From: Bacilli bacterium
GTDB lineage: Bacteria > Bacillota_I > Bacilli_A > ML615J-28 > CAG-698
Direction: 5' to 3'
DNA: 64,000 nt
Assembly: GCA_017962745.1 (NCBI GenBank)
Contig: JAGCUR010000014.1
Span: forward strand, 1 to 64,000
Positions 9,179 to 18,542 of this stretch are shown one piece after another; within the stretch, counting starts at the first letter, position 1; each line of letters starts with the position of its first letter. Both the position numbers and the translations under genes were made by a program. A model generated the notes under the pieces. That model ran no database searches and had not been told where the DNA came from. It was given only the letters and a program-made list of their open reading frames with translations.

Positions 9179-9191
9179 GAATGGTTTTCTT
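9164..9191 (+). terminator. Terminator overlapping the recX stop
   Basis: Stem AAAACCATTC / GAATGGTTTT, loop of 5 that includes the stop codon, then ctt. Confidence 0.85.
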
Positions 9192-9245
9192 TACTTTTGG
9201 GATTATTAAGAGTATAATCTATATTGTTGTGGGGTGGAGAGGTAT

Positions 9246-10085
9246 ATGAATAACTTATTCTTACTTATAACTAACTGGAAAATTGAAACTCCCAAGTCAT
9301 ATGGTGCTTTTCACCTTGTTGCTCTTGCTTTAGCAATTGGACTTGCTATATTTTTAGGAATATATGGAAATAGACTTTCTAAAGATCAAGAAAAGTGTGA
9401 CAAGATTACAAAACGATTAGCATTTATCGTTGGACTTGGATTATTAACAATTGAAACATATAAGCAAGTGCTATATTCATTAGAAGCGGGAAGTTATCAA
9501 TGGTATGCATTTCCATATCAATTCTGCTCAGTACCAATGTATGCATGTTTAATTAACTTTTTTATTAACAATAAAAAAGTTAATGATGCCATTTATTGTT
9601 TCTTAGCAATGTTTGGTTTTGTGGCAGGGTTAGCGGTTATGCTATATCCAGGTGATGTATTTATTCCAACGCTTACTATTTGTATTCATACAATGTTATG
9701 GCATGGATCATTACTTGCTTTAGGTGTATTTATGATGACTAGTAGAAAACTAGGTCGTAACTTCTTAAAAGAAGTAATCCCAGGAGCAATTGTATTTGCT
9801 TGTTTCGTATTAGTAGCATTATTACTTGATGTGGTAATGTATCATGGACTATTTAAAGAAGGTGCTAAATTTGCTGGTCAAACATTTAATATGTTTTTCA
9901 TCAGTCCATATTTCAATTGTACATTACCAATTTTATCAATGATTTATCCCAAAGTTCCATATTTAGTATTCTTAATTTGTTACCTTGTAGCATTTACATT
10001 AGGAGTATCAATCATATGGGGAATTAACTATCTAGTTAGATTTATCATTAGCAAAACTAAAAAAGAAAAAGTAGTTAACGAGTAG
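9246..10085 (+). CDS. TIGR02206-like integral membrane protein (YwaF type)
   Basis: 279 residues from ATG 9246, with ggag (9236-9239) at spacing 6. A TATAAT lies at 9213-9218. Seven or eight hydrophobic segments are present, with QWYAFPYQFCSVPMYACL (about residue 80-100) and an NCTLPILSMIYPKVPYL segment typical of the TIGR02206/YwaF family, whose role is unknown. It is a single gene converging on a HAD phosphatase gene and sharing a bidirectional terminator with it. Confidence 0.75.
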   Translation: MNNLFLLITNWKIETPKSYGAFHLVALALAIGLAIFLGIYGNRLSKDQEKCDKITKRLAFIVGLGLLTIETYKQVLYSLEAGSYQWYAFPYQFCSVPMYACLINFFINNKKVNDAIYCFLAMFGFVAGLAVMLYPGDVFIPTLTICIHTMLWHGSLLALGVFMMTSRKLGRNFLKEVIPGAIVFACFVLVALLLDVVMYHGLFKEGAKFAGQTFNMFFISPYFNCTLPILSMIYPKVPYLVFLICYLVAFTLGVSIIWGINYLVRFIISKTKKEKVVNE

Positions 10086-10097
10086 TTAACTACTTTT
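10067..10097. terminator. Bidirectional terminator between 9246 gene and HAD gene
   Basis: Perfect 13-bp inverted repeat AAAAGTAGTTAAC / GTTAACTACTTTT with A-rich and T-rich flanks on the two sides. Confidence 0.85.
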
Positions 10098-10914
10098 ATT
10101 TTATTTCTCCATTTTCAAGTTTGGTTAAGAATTCATAAACGCCACTTTCGGAAAAGCTACTAGTTTTATATTTAGCAACTTTTAATAGTTCGTTATGGGA
10201 ATTGCCCATAGCAACGCCGTATCTGGCAAATTTGATCATATCGATATCATTGTGACCATCACCAAAAGTGATTGTTTTATCTTTATCGATACCATAATGT
10301 TTTCTAATATCTTCTAAGGCTTTACCTTTAGTGATATGAGGATTATAAAATTCTCCGATTAGCGGATTGTTTTTATTCCAAAAGCGAATCATAACATCGC
10401 CTTTGAATCTATCAGCTACATATGTTTTTAGGCGTTCTTTATAATCGATGTTTGCAAAGAAGATAGCACCGGCTGGATCTTGGTCTAAAATATCTTCTAG
10501 AGGACCCGTGTGGAGTCTTCCTCCATCCATGTGAAGAAACGGGCGAATTTCTTCTCTAAATTCATCTAAGAAGATATCATCCCCAACTTCGGAAAACAAG
10601 TTATAGATAACATCTTTATTATCATTATAAAAATCAATGATCTTTTGTTTATCCATTGAGATCATCGTTATTGGATAAGTAGGATCAGATGGGTTATGAA
10701 CCCATGCACCATTATAATTAATAAGTGGGCCTTTTAAGTTTAACTCATTATAATAATCGATGCTTGACCTATTAGGTCTACCGGTAGCGATAACGATCAA
10801 ATTATCTTTAGATAATTCCTTTAGTTTCGCAAAACTTTTCTCATCTTTAGTAGAAAAGTTCGTAACGATAGTATCATCTAAGTCAATGGCGATTAAGTAG
10901 TTTTTTAGTTTCAT
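10096..10914 (-). CDS. HAD-superfamily Cof-type phosphatase
   Basis: 272 residues. Motif I AIDLDDTIV near residue 10 supplies the catalytic aspartates, motif II is VIATGRP, and motif IV is FGDGHNDIDM near residue 220, followed by GVAMGNSH. This is the Cof (IIB) subclass with a cap domain between motifs II and III, which dephosphorylates sugar phosphates, nucleotides or flavin-type metabolites. The substrate cannot be told from sequence. On its strand an SD (aaagg) precedes the start, and a TATAAT (reverse complement at 10939-10944) is a likely -10. Confidence 0.88.
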   Translation of the reverse strand: MKLKNYLIAIDLDDTIVTNFSTKDEKSFAKLKELSKDNLIVIATGRPNRSSIDYYNELNLKGPLINYNGAWVHNPSDPTYPITMISMDKQKIIDFYNDNKDVIYNLFSEVGDDIFLDEFREEIRPFLHMDGGRLHTGPLEDILDQDPAGAIFFANIDYKERLKTYVADRFKGDVMIRFWNKNNPLIGEFYNPHITKGKALEDIRKHYGIDKDKTITFGDGHNDIDMIKFARYGVAMGNSHNELLKVAKYKTSSFSESGVYEFLTKLENGEIK

Positions 10915-11131
10915 AATTAGTACCTTTAATATATAGACATTATAACATATCTTTAGATATTTTAAAATGATAAACAGTTTTAAAGATAATTTTAGGGAAT
11001 TATTTATAATTAATTATGGATTGAAAAAAAGAAGATGATGTAGTAAAATGGATTAAGATGAGAATGATGATTTTTAGTGTTAAAATGCGGTTAATCTCCG
11101 CTTTAAACAATATGAAGGATAGGAGGGCATC

Positions 11132-13300
11132 ATGAAGAAATTTTATATTCCTCAAATTGAGGACGAAACAACTGAAAAAAAGCCAGAAACTGGTGAACAA
11201 GAGGCTCCTAAAGTAGAGCCTAAAAAACCTGCGCGTGAACGCGATCGTTTCGTATCCACATATTATGGAACAAAAGTAAAAGATGAAATTACTATCATGG
11301 GTGCTCAATTCGGTAATAGAGGTGCCCAATATGATTCATTTAGAGATCCTAAAGATCGTATTCGTAAAGATGATTACATGGATTATGTAACTCATCGCGA
11401 GGATGCACCAGTTAGCGCTCGTAGCGATATGACTGAAGAACAAAGAAAAACTCCTTCATACTTGATTAAAGACCCTGCTTATAAAGACATCATGGAACCA
11501 AGTAAGCCTGTTTTCCAAGAAGAAGATAATAGCTTTGTTAGGGCAGAAGAAGCTGACGAACCACAAATTGTTTCTAGAACTAAGATTGAAGAAGAACCGG
11601 AAGTTGAAGTTGAAGAAGAACAACCAAGATTCACTGCTAGCATTGCGCCAAGAATTGAAGAAGAAAAACCAGTATATGCTAATGATGATTTAGAAGATAC
11701 AATTCTTGACACGGAAATGGATGATTTGGAAATCGACTTTGGAGAAGAAAAGAAGTTTACTTCGCTTGATGATGAAGAAGAAGCCGAGGAAGTTAGCGAA
11801 GCACCACTTCCAGAACCTACTCGCGATAGTTTCAAACAAGCTAGAGTAAAAGAAGCTGCTCCTAAGAAAAAACGTATTCGCTATGTTGCTCCTCCTCTAT
11901 CAATGCTTAAACATGGTAATGGAGAAACAATTGGTGATAATGCCGGTGTAGAATATCAAAAGAATGGAATTAATGAAACACTAGCGGAATTTAATGTTGG
12001 TGGAAGAGTAGTTAATTTTGTTAAGGGACCAGTTGTAACGCAATTTGAAATTGCGCTTGATCCTGGGGTAAGAATGCAAAGCGTTGCAAACATTGCATCT
12101 AACATTCAAGCAAAGATTGCCGCAATGTCAATTAGAATTCAATCACCAATTCCAGGTAAATCAACTGTTGGTATTGAAGTACCTAATCAAGATAAGACAA
12201 TGGTTTACTTTGGTGATTTACTTCAAAAAGACCGTGCTTTCTTAAATGATGGTAAACCACTTAATGTAGCACTAGGTTTAGACTTATTTGATAATCCACT
12301 TTATTTAGATATTGCTAAAGCACCACACGTATTAATTGGTGGTACTACAGGTTCTGGTAAGAGTGTATGTATGAATTGTATTATCACATCAATTCTATAT
12401 AAAGCTCATCCAGATGATGTTAAGTTAATAATCGTCGATCCAAAGATTATTGAATTCAGTAGTTATGAAGACTTACCTCATTTAGCAATGCCAATTGTTA
12501 CGGAAGCAAAAGTTGCACAGATGGCACTTAAGTGGTGTGTAGATGAAATGGAAAGACGTTATCAAATGCTTAAACCAGTTCATGCTAAGAACATATCTGA
12601 ATACAATCGTATTGCATCAAGCGATATGGCCCTACCGCATATCCCATATATCTTAATCGTAATCGATGAGTTAGCTGACTTACTTGGTGTAAGTGCAGCT
12701 GATACAATGAGTTATATCCAACGTATTACGCAAAAAGGTAGAGCTGCTGGTATTCATATGATTCTAGCAACTCAACGTCCATCTGCTGATGTAATCAGTG
12801 GTACAATTAAGAACTGTGTTCCATTTAGAATTGCCTTTAAAGTTAAAGACCAAGTTAACTCAAGCATTATCTTAGACCATGCGGGAGCTGAAAAACTTCT
12901 TGGTAATGGTGATATGCTTTATAACAATGGTGTAGAAGAGATTAGAGCTCAAGGTGCTTATATTTCATCTGAGGAAATCAATGAAATCACTGATTTCATT
13001 AGAGATGAATGCGATACAAATTATATTTTAAATATTGATGATGTAATGCAGAAGGAAGAAGCCCAAGAATCAACTGGTGTTGATGATGAATTATTTGGTG
13101 CTGTTGCTAGGTTTGTAGTAGAAGAAAACAATGCATCAATTAACCGTATTCAAAAGACCTTCAATATGGGCTTTAATAAAGCACAAGCAATTATGGAATC
13201 ACTAGAAAACTTAGGCATCGTATCTGAAAACTTAGGAAGTAGAGCTAGAGTTGTTCAAGTAACAATGGAACAACTAGAGGATATTCTAGATAATCTATGA
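11132..13300 (+). CDS. ftsK: FtsK/SpoIIIE-type DNA translocase lacking an N-terminal membrane domain
   Basis: 722 residues with a very strong SD (aggagg) before ATG 11132. The first ~250 residues are acidic, low-complexity and contain no hydrophobic segment. The alpha/beta motor follows, with Walker A GGTTGSGKS near residue 404 and Walker B LIVIDELADL near residue 510, plus the QRITQKGRAAGIHMILATQR stretch. The C-terminal gamma winged helix (about 645-710) would read KOPS/SRS-like DNA sequences. FtsK normally anchors at the septum through four membrane helices; none is encoded here or just upstream. The stop overlaps the next gene (ATGA). Confidence 0.93.
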   Translation: MKKFYIPQIEDETTEKKPETGEQEAPKVEPKKPARERDRFVSTYYGTKVKDEITIMGAQFGNRGAQYDSFRDPKDRIRKDDYMDYVTHREDAPVSARSDMTEEQRKTPSYLIKDPAYKDIMEPSKPVFQEEDNSFVRAEEADEPQIVSRTKIEEEPEVEVEEEQPRFTASIAPRIEEEKPVYANDDLEDTILDTEMDDLEIDFGEEKKFTSLDDEEEAEEVSEAPLPEPTRDSFKQARVKEAAPKKKRIRYVAPPLSMLKHGNGETIGDNAGVEYQKNGINETLAEFNVGGRVVNFVKGPVVTQFEIALDPGVRMQSVANIASNIQAKIAAMSIRIQSPIPGKSTVGIEVPNQDKTMVYFGDLLQKDRAFLNDGKPLNVALGLDLFDNPLYLDIAKAPHVLIGGTTGSGKSVCMNCIITSILYKAHPDDVKLIIVDPKIIEFSSYEDLPHLAMPIVTEAKVAQMALKWCVDEMERRYQMLKPVHAKNISEYNRIASSDMALPHIPYILIVIDELADLLGVSAADTMSYIQRITQKGRAAGIHMILATQRPSADVISGTIKNCVPFRIAFKVKDQVNSSIILDHAGAEKLLGNGDMLYNNGVEEIRAQGAYISSEEINEITDFIRDECDTNYILNIDDVMQKEEAQESTGVDDELFGAVARFVVEENNASINRIQKTFNMGFNKAQAIMESLENLGIVSENLGSRARVVQVTMEQLEDILDNL

Positions 13301-14178
13301 TAAAAAAAGAAATATACATTAAAATGTATATTACCTTCTTACTCTTAAGCATCGCAATTTTGCTTGTTTCCACAAACATCTTTGGCTTAGGAGTGGCATT
13401 TGATATTAGTATCCCAACTAAGAATGGTAAGATTGGTATTGTTACCTTACCAGCACTAATTGGCTTACTTTTACTTACAAGTGTCTTAATGGGATATATA
13501 TTAATGTTACGGAGTGCAAGCAGGGTAGCTGATATTAAAGAAACACTTACGAAAGTTACTAACGCGTATGATTATTTATCAATATTCATTTGGGCAATAA
13601 CTGTTGTTTATTTAATATTTATCTTAGTTGCATTTCCAGTTACAGTTACGCAAAACTCAATGACACCTACAGTACTTGATGGTGAGAAACTAATCGTTAG
13701 CGCTAATAGCCGTAACTTGAAAAGAGAAGATGTTGTTGTCTTCAAAATTGATTCAAGCAAACTACATGTATCATCAACTTATGATGATGAATTATGGCTA
13801 AAAAGAGTTATTGGCTTACCAGGCGAGAAAATTGAGTTTATCGATGGCGTACTTTATGTAAATGGTGAAGCATATATTGAAAGTTATTTATATGAAGAGA
13901 ATGGTAACTTTAAACAAGGAGTTGTCCGTGGTAAAAGTTATGACTGCATGCTTGATTTAACTTATAAGAGCTGTAAAACATTAGCTGATGTAATGAGCTT
14001 AACAGGACTTGAAGGGGATGTAATTCCTGATGGGTACTATTTACTACTTGGAGATAACCGTGCTAATAGTTATGACTCATGGTCAATTGGCCTTGTCCCT
14101 AAAGAGTTAATCATTGGCAAAGCAATGTTCGTTATGAATAACTTATTCGAATATCGTAAAATTGATAAACCGGAGTAA
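13297..14178 (+). CDS. lepB: Signal peptidase I
   Basis: 293 residues. Type I signal peptidases cleave Sec/Tat signal peptides outside the membrane using a Ser/Lys dyad. The Ser is in QNSMTPTV (about residue 121) and the Lys in LKRVIGLPGEK (about residue 169). A downstream GDNRANSYDSW box is the family's C-terminal signature. Unlike the single-anchor Bacillus enzymes, it has three hydrophobic segments (about residues 8-30, 40-65 and 95-120). It overlaps the ftsK stop by 4 bases and is followed 5 bases later by rbgA. Confidence 0.93.
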   Translation: MIKKEIYIKMYITFLLLSIAILLVSTNIFGLGVAFDISIPTKNGKIGIVTLPALIGLLLLTSVLMGYILMLRSASRVADIKETLTKVTNAYDYLSIFIWAITVVYLIFILVAFPVTVTQNSMTPTVLDGEKLIVSANSRNLKREDVVVFKIDSSKLHVSSTYDDELWLKRVIGLPGEKIEFIDGVLYVNGEAYIESYLYEENGNFKQGVVRGKSYDCMLDLTYKSCKTLADVMSLTGLEGDVIPDGYYLLLGDNRANSYDSWSIGLVPKELIIGKAMFVMNNLFEYRKIDKPE

Positions 14179-14183
14179 ATAAA

Positions 14184-15020
14184 ATGATTCAATGGTATCC
14201 TGGCCATATGGCTAAAGCAAAAAAAGAAATTCAAGAGAAATTAAAGCTTGTTGATATTGTCTTCGAATTACTTGATGCGAGGATACCTTTTTCAAGCCAA
14301 AATCCTGAATTTCAAAAAATCTTTGCTTCATCTAAAAGATTGATTATCATCACTAAGTCAGAAATGGCTGATAAAAATGAAACAGCTAAATGGCAAAAGT
14401 ATTTTAAGAATCAAGGAATTGATTCAATCACAGTTGATTCAATCAGCGGAGCTAATGTTAAGAATATCGTAAATAGTGCAAAAGTTGTATTAGAAGAAAA
14501 GATTAAAAAAGATTTAGCAAGAGGTTTAAAACCAAGAGCTATTAGAGCAATGGTAGTTGGTATTCCTAATGTTGGTAAATCAACTTTGATCAATAAACTA
14601 ACTGGCAAACACTCCGCAGCAACTGGCGATAAACCTGGTGTTACTAAAGCCCAACAGTGGATTCGTATCAATAAAGATTTAGATTTATTAGATACTCCAG
14701 GCGTGCTATGGCCTAAGTTTGAATCAATTACGCAAAGTTATCATTTAGCTTTAAGCGGAGCTATTAAAGACGATGTTGTTAGAAAAGAAGATATGATTTT
14801 ATATTTCTTAGATTTTCTAAAGAAATATTATCCATCTAATCTAGTAGATAGATATAATGTAAATATCGATGATGATAATGTCTTAATCTTAGAAAAGATT
14901 GGTAGAAATCGTGGATTCATTAAAGCTAACGAAGTAGATTACGAAAAAGTATATGAAGTATTGTTAACTGACTTTAGATCACTTCGCCTAGGAAGGATTA
15001 CGCTAGATCATGAAGACTAA
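14184..15020 (+). CDS. rbgA: Ribosome biogenesis GTPase RbgA (YlqF)
   Basis: 278 residues, the family's usual length. It is a circularly permuted GTPase that promotes late assembly of the 50S subunit. It begins MIQWYPGHMAKAKK. Motif order is G4 (ITKSEMAD), G1 (GIPNVGKST, about residue 130), G2/switch (GDKPGVTKAQQW) and G3 (LDTPGVLWP), which is the permuted arrangement. A helical C-terminal domain follows. The last 11 bases overlap rnhB, as is common for the rbgA-rnhB pair. Confidence 0.96.
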   Translation: MIQWYPGHMAKAKKEIQEKLKLVDIVFELLDARIPFSSQNPEFQKIFASSKRLIIITKSEMADKNETAKWQKYFKNQGIDSITVDSISGANVKNIVNSAKVVLEEKIKKDLARGLKPRAIRAMVVGIPNVGKSTLINKLTGKHSAATGDKPGVTKAQQWIRINKDLDLLDTPGVLWPKFESITQSYHLALSGAIKDDVVRKEDMILYFLDFLKKYYPSNLVDRYNVNIDDDNVLILEKIGRNRGFIKANEVDYEKVYEVLLTDFRSLRLGRITLDHED

Positions 15021-15639
15021 TTACGATATGTATTTATATGAAAATAAATACAAAAAACTAGGTAAGAAAGTAATCGCTGGCCTTGATGAAGCGGGAAGAG
15101 GTCCTATGGCAGGACCATTAGTTGTAGCGATGGTAATCCTTGATCCGAAGAAAAAGATTGAAGGATTAAATGATTCTAAACAACTAAGCGAGAAAAAAAG
15201 AGAAGCATTATTTGAGGAAATCAATAAGTTTGCGAAAGAAGTAGTAGTAGATGTAATTAGTGTTGATGATGTAGATAAACTAAATGTTTATCAAGCAAGT
15301 AAACAAGGTATGCTAAACTGCTTAAAAAAAGCAAAATCAAAAATTGATTTTGTTTTAACGGATGCGATGCCACTAGGTGATGAATACGAGCATGAAGCAA
15401 TCATCAAAGGTGATGCGAAAAGTGCAACTATTGCTGCTGCTAGCATCGTAGCTAAAGTTACTAGAGATCATTTGATGTTTGAATATGCGAAAGAATATCC
15501 CGAATACTTATTTGAAAAGCATAAAGGATATGTAACTAAAGCACATTTAGATAAGATAAATAGATATGGTATTTGCGAACTTCACAGAAGAAGTTTTTCG
15601 CCAGTCCAAGATGTTATTAAAAAAGGTAATAGAAAATAA
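15010..15639 (+). CDS. rnhB: Ribonuclease HII
   Basis: 209 residues. It removes RNA from RNA-DNA hybrids and single ribonucleotides from DNA. Catalytic carboxylates are in GLDEAGRGPMAGP near residue 23 (Asp-Glu) and TDAMPLG near residue 115. A KGDAKSATIAAASIVAKVTRD stretch and a C-terminal HKGYVTKAH motif are diagnostic. It is the last gene of the ftsK-lepB-rbgA-rnhB run and ends at a bidirectional terminator. Confidence 0.96.
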   Translation: MKTNYDMYLYENKYKKLGKKVIAGLDEAGRGPMAGPLVVAMVILDPKKKIEGLNDSKQLSEKKREALFEEINKFAKEVVVDVISVDDVDKLNVYQASKQGMLNCLKKAKSKIDFVLTDAMPLGDEYEHEAIIKGDAKSATIAAASIVAKVTRDHLMFEYAKEYPEYLFEKHKGYVTKAHLDKINRYGICELHRRSFSPVQDVIKKGNRK

Positions 15640-15669
15640 AAATGTATCATACGATGTATGATACATTTT
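15639..15669. terminator. Bidirectional terminator between rnhB and udk
   Basis: Perfect 14-bp inverted repeat AAAATGTATCATAC / GTATGATACATTTT with loop gat. Confidence 0.9.
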
Positions 15670-15673
15670 ATAT

Positions 15674-16303
15674 TTATTGTTCAGCTTTTAAAATTAAATC
15701 AATGATTTTAGTAGATACTAAATCAATAGCTGCTTGGTTATGTCCACCTTCAGGAATAATGATGTTAGCATATTTCTTTGATGGCTCTACAAACAACAAG
15801 TGCATTGGTCTAACTGTTGTTAAGTATTGATCAATTACAGATTCTACGCTACGACCACGGTCTCTAATGTCACGTTTTAATCTTCTGATGAATCTAATAT
15901 CATCAGCAGTATCTACATATATTTTGATGTCACACATTTCATTGATCTCTGGAATAGCAAAAGTCATAATACCTTCTAAGATGATAACTGGTGATGATTC
16001 AACAACTTCAGTTACATCGCTACGATTATGCATAACAAAATCATAAGTAGGTTTATTGATTGACATCCCGTTTTGTAACATCCTCAAGTGTTCCACAAGT
16101 AACTCTACATCATATGATGTTGGATGGTCATAGTTGACTTTTTGTCTTTCTTCTAAAGAAAGATGATCAAGTCTACGATAATAATCATCAATCCTAATCA
16201 TTGTTACCTTACCATATGCTAAGGCATTTTCATAAATTCTTTTTGCTACTGTTGTTTTACCACTGGCAGTTCCGCCAGCTATTCCGATAATTACTGGTTT
16301 CAT
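15674..16303 (-). CDS. udk: Uridine kinase
   Basis: 209 residues. It phosphorylates uridine and cytidine to their monophosphates in pyrimidine salvage. The N-terminal P-loop is GIAGGTASGKTTVAKRI. Further family marks are RIDDYYR, the NYDHPTSYD substrate loop near residue 60, VILEGIMTF, and the lid region RFIRRLKRDIRDRGR. On its strand a good SD (gaggt) precedes the start, and an ATTATA at 16325-16330 is the reverse complement of a -10 element. It is divergent from the 16392 gene. Confidence 0.95.
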   Translation of the reverse strand: MKPVIIGIAGGTASGKTTVAKRIYENALAYGKVTMIRIDDYYRRLDHLSLEERQKVNYDHPTSYDVELLVEHLRMLQNGMSINKPTYDFVMHNRSDVTEVVESSPVIILEGIMTFAIPEINEMCDIKIYVDTADDIRFIRRLKRDIRDRGRSVESVIDQYLTTVRPMHLLFVEPSKKYANIIIPEGGHNQAAIDLVSTKIIDLILKAEQ

Positions 16304-16391
16304 AAATACCTCTTTTCTACTACCATTATACTAGATAAATATTACTTTTTAAAGACCGAAAAATAATGTATAATGTATTAGAGGTATTAAT

Positions 16392-17096
16392 ATGGAATAT
16401 ATTAAGATTATAATTTATGCTAGCCTTCCGATGGCGATAATCTTTTTCATAATTAATAATAGTATACCAGTTAAAAACTATGCTAAGCGCACTCTAGTTT
16501 TAAGCTTAGTACTAGTTGGCTTTATAATGTTATTTGCTGGAGCAATGCTATTTGATTATTATCGATATGGTGCTAACCCATTTAGCCACTATCAATACTA
16601 TCTAGCAGCAGGCGCTCTATTATTAATTAATCTTGGATTTATAATTTACAATGTAATCCAAACTATAAGATATCATCACCGATTAGGTGCATCAGGTAAG
16701 CAATACCAAAAAGACATCAATCAATATTTATATATTGTATATAGGTACGGTGGTATGTATTACCTTAAGAAAGAAAAAAGAAATGGTAATGATACATATT
16801 TAGGAGAATGCATTCCTTTTGATAAAGGTAGTTTCTTTTACGATGAGGCTTTTAATAAGCATATTGCTAAATCTAGAATAGCGATGAGTGATTATTCATA
16901 TATTGGATCGGCTACCGCCAGTGGCAAGAAGAAGATGGTATTTTATTGCTTTTTGGTAGATGTAGCTAGCGAAGATAACTTAGATCATCTAGAAAGAATA
17001 TCACCATACGAAATAGTAAATATTGATATGTTAGATTTACATAAGACATTAATAATGCGTATTTTAATTGGTGAACAATTTAATATCGAATTATAA
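16392..17096 (+). CDS. Membrane protein of unknown function
   Basis: 234 residues. Three hydrophobic segments (about 5-25, 35-55 and 65-90) are followed by a cytosolic domain of about 140 residues containing paired strands (YLYIVYRYGGMYYL), a lone GKKKMVFYCFLVDV strand and charged loops. I do not recognise the family. A TATAAT at 16369-16374 and an SD (gaggt) precede it. It is divergent from udk and converges on hflX, sharing a terminator with it. No operon partner. Confidence 0.6.
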   Translation: MEYIKIIIYASLPMAIIFFIINNSIPVKNYAKRTLVLSLVLVGFIMLFAGAMLFDYYRYGANPFSHYQYYLAAGALLLINLGFIIYNVIQTIRYHHRLGASGKQYQKDINQYLYIVYRYGGMYYLKKEKRNGNDTYLGECIPFDKGSFFYDEAFNKHIAKSRIAMSDYSYIGSATASGKKKMVFYCFLVDVASEDNLDHLERISPYEIVNIDMLDLHKTLIMRILIGEQFNIEL

Positions 17097-17127
17097 AAGG
17101 AATCATTTAATTAATTATGATTCCTTT
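17096..17127. terminator. Bidirectional terminator between 16392 gene and hflX
   Basis: Perfect 11-bp inverted repeat AAAGGAATCAT / ATGATTCCTTT with a 10-base loop and flanking A/T runs. Confidence 0.85.
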
Positions 17128-18404
17128 ATTAAAAATCTATTTAATTCTTTTGCTAAGTTCTTACTAACTTTAGCTTTAATCTTAATACCTTGTTCTAAGT
17201 ATTCCATCGCCTCTACATTGCTACTAGTTTTAAGGGTATTAACATATTTAGCTTCACTATAAGGAAGCAATATTGTAATTTGTTCTTCACCTTTAAAAAC
17301 TTCAACTTCAATTTCTTTAATCAAAGTTTCAATACCTCTATTTGTAACTGTAGATGTACGGGTAACTTTTGTGTAGTCCGATGGGACATATAAATAATTG
17401 TCGACTTTATCAATTTTATTAAAAGCATAAATGGTAGGGATATTGATAACCCCAATTTCTGCTAATACTTCATTAGTAGTTTGAATTTGTTTTTCAAATT
17501 CGGGATTTGATGCATCAACTACATGAACGATTAAGTCAGCTTCAGTTATTTCTTCTAGTGTAGATTTAAATGCTTCAACAAGCACAGTTGGAAGTTTACT
17601 AACAAAGCCAACGGTATCAGTTAAAATGAATGAATGGTTGTTAGCTAGTTTAATTAATCTAGATGAAGTTTCTAAAGTAGCAAAAAGCATATTTTTACTT
17701 TCAACTTCTTTCTTTTGTAAAGAAGAATATTGCATTATCGCATTAAGCATGCTTGATTTGCCACTATTAGTATAACCAACTAAACAAATGATTGGAGTTT
17801 GCGAAGAACTCCTTTTTTTACGTTGTAAAGCACGCTCTTTAGTAACTTGGGCTAATTGCTTTTTAAGTAAGACGATTCGATCCCCTACATTACGTCTATC
17901 GATTTCTAGTTGGGTTTCACCACGTCCTTTGCCATATGCGCCACCATTGCTACCACCACCTCGCTGGCGGCTTAAGCCTTCGTGGAGGCCAACAAGCCTT
18001 GCTCTCATGTAACGAAGGGTTGCGATTTCTACTTGAAGAAGGGCTTCTTTAGTCTTAGCGCGTTGTTTAAAGATTTCTAAGATAATGTAAGTTCTATCAT
18101 ATACGGTTACATCGACTAACTTATTGATGTTTTGCATTTGTGATGGCGATAATTCATCATTATAAACAATTAAGTTAGCACCAGTCACTTCGATTAAATC
18201 AACTAACTCATTCATCTTACCTTTACGCAAGTAAGTTTTGATGTTAATCGAATCACCACTTTGGGTTATGCTATCAATTACTTCAATATTGATGGCTTCA
18301 CACAGTAACTTTAACTCGTCCATCTCATATTCAAAGCTAATGTTATCGGGCGTTTTATACCCAACAAGGATCGCTTTCTTTTCTAATTTTTCATTTTCTT
18401 GCAT
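17115..18404 (-). CDS. hflX: GTPase HflX
   Basis: 429 residues. HflX binds the 50S subunit and splits or rescues stalled ribosomes under stress. The N-terminal domain (about 1-190) ends in the Gly-rich linker (RQRGGGSNGGAYGKGRGETQ), a hallmark of the family. The G domain has G1 GYTNSGKSS (about residue 212), G3 DTVGFV and G4 NKIDKV. A short C-terminal domain follows. On its strand, an SD (aggtga) lies 7 bases before the start. Single gene, transcribed away from the LemA operon. Confidence 0.95.
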   Translation of the reverse strand: MQENEKLEKKAILVGYKTPDNISFEYEMDELKLLCEAINIEVIDSITQSGDSINIKTYLRKGKMNELVDLIEVTGANLIVYNDELSPSQMQNINKLVDVTVYDRTYIILEIFKQRAKTKEALLQVEIATLRYMRARLVGLHEGLSRQRGGGSNGGAYGKGRGETQLEIDRRNVGDRIVLLKKQLAQVTKERALQRKKRSSSQTPIICLVGYTNSGKSSMLNAIMQYSSLQKKEVESKNMLFATLETSSRLIKLANNHSFILTDTVGFVSKLPTVLVEAFKSTLEEITEADLIVHVVDASNPEFEKQIQTTNEVLAEIGVINIPTIYAFNKIDKVDNYLYVPSDYTKVTRTSTVTNRGIETLIKEIEVEVFKGEEQITILLPYSEAKYVNTLKTSSNVEAMEYLEQGIKIKAKVSKNLAKELNRFLIKES

Positions 18405-18542
18405 AATAATTCACCTATCTAATAGCATAATAACTAATAATATAAAATAATGCAATATATTTATCGGGGGCGTCTATAAACATCTAAATCAATTTACTTT
18501 TAAGGCTAGTTATGATATCATTGTTTTAGGAGGTAAAGCAGT

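Noticed and set aside
11479-11835. Antisense open frame rich in serine opposite ftsK
   Set aside because: It is the complement of the GAA/GAT-rich acidic region of ftsK, has no SD and no family resemblance.
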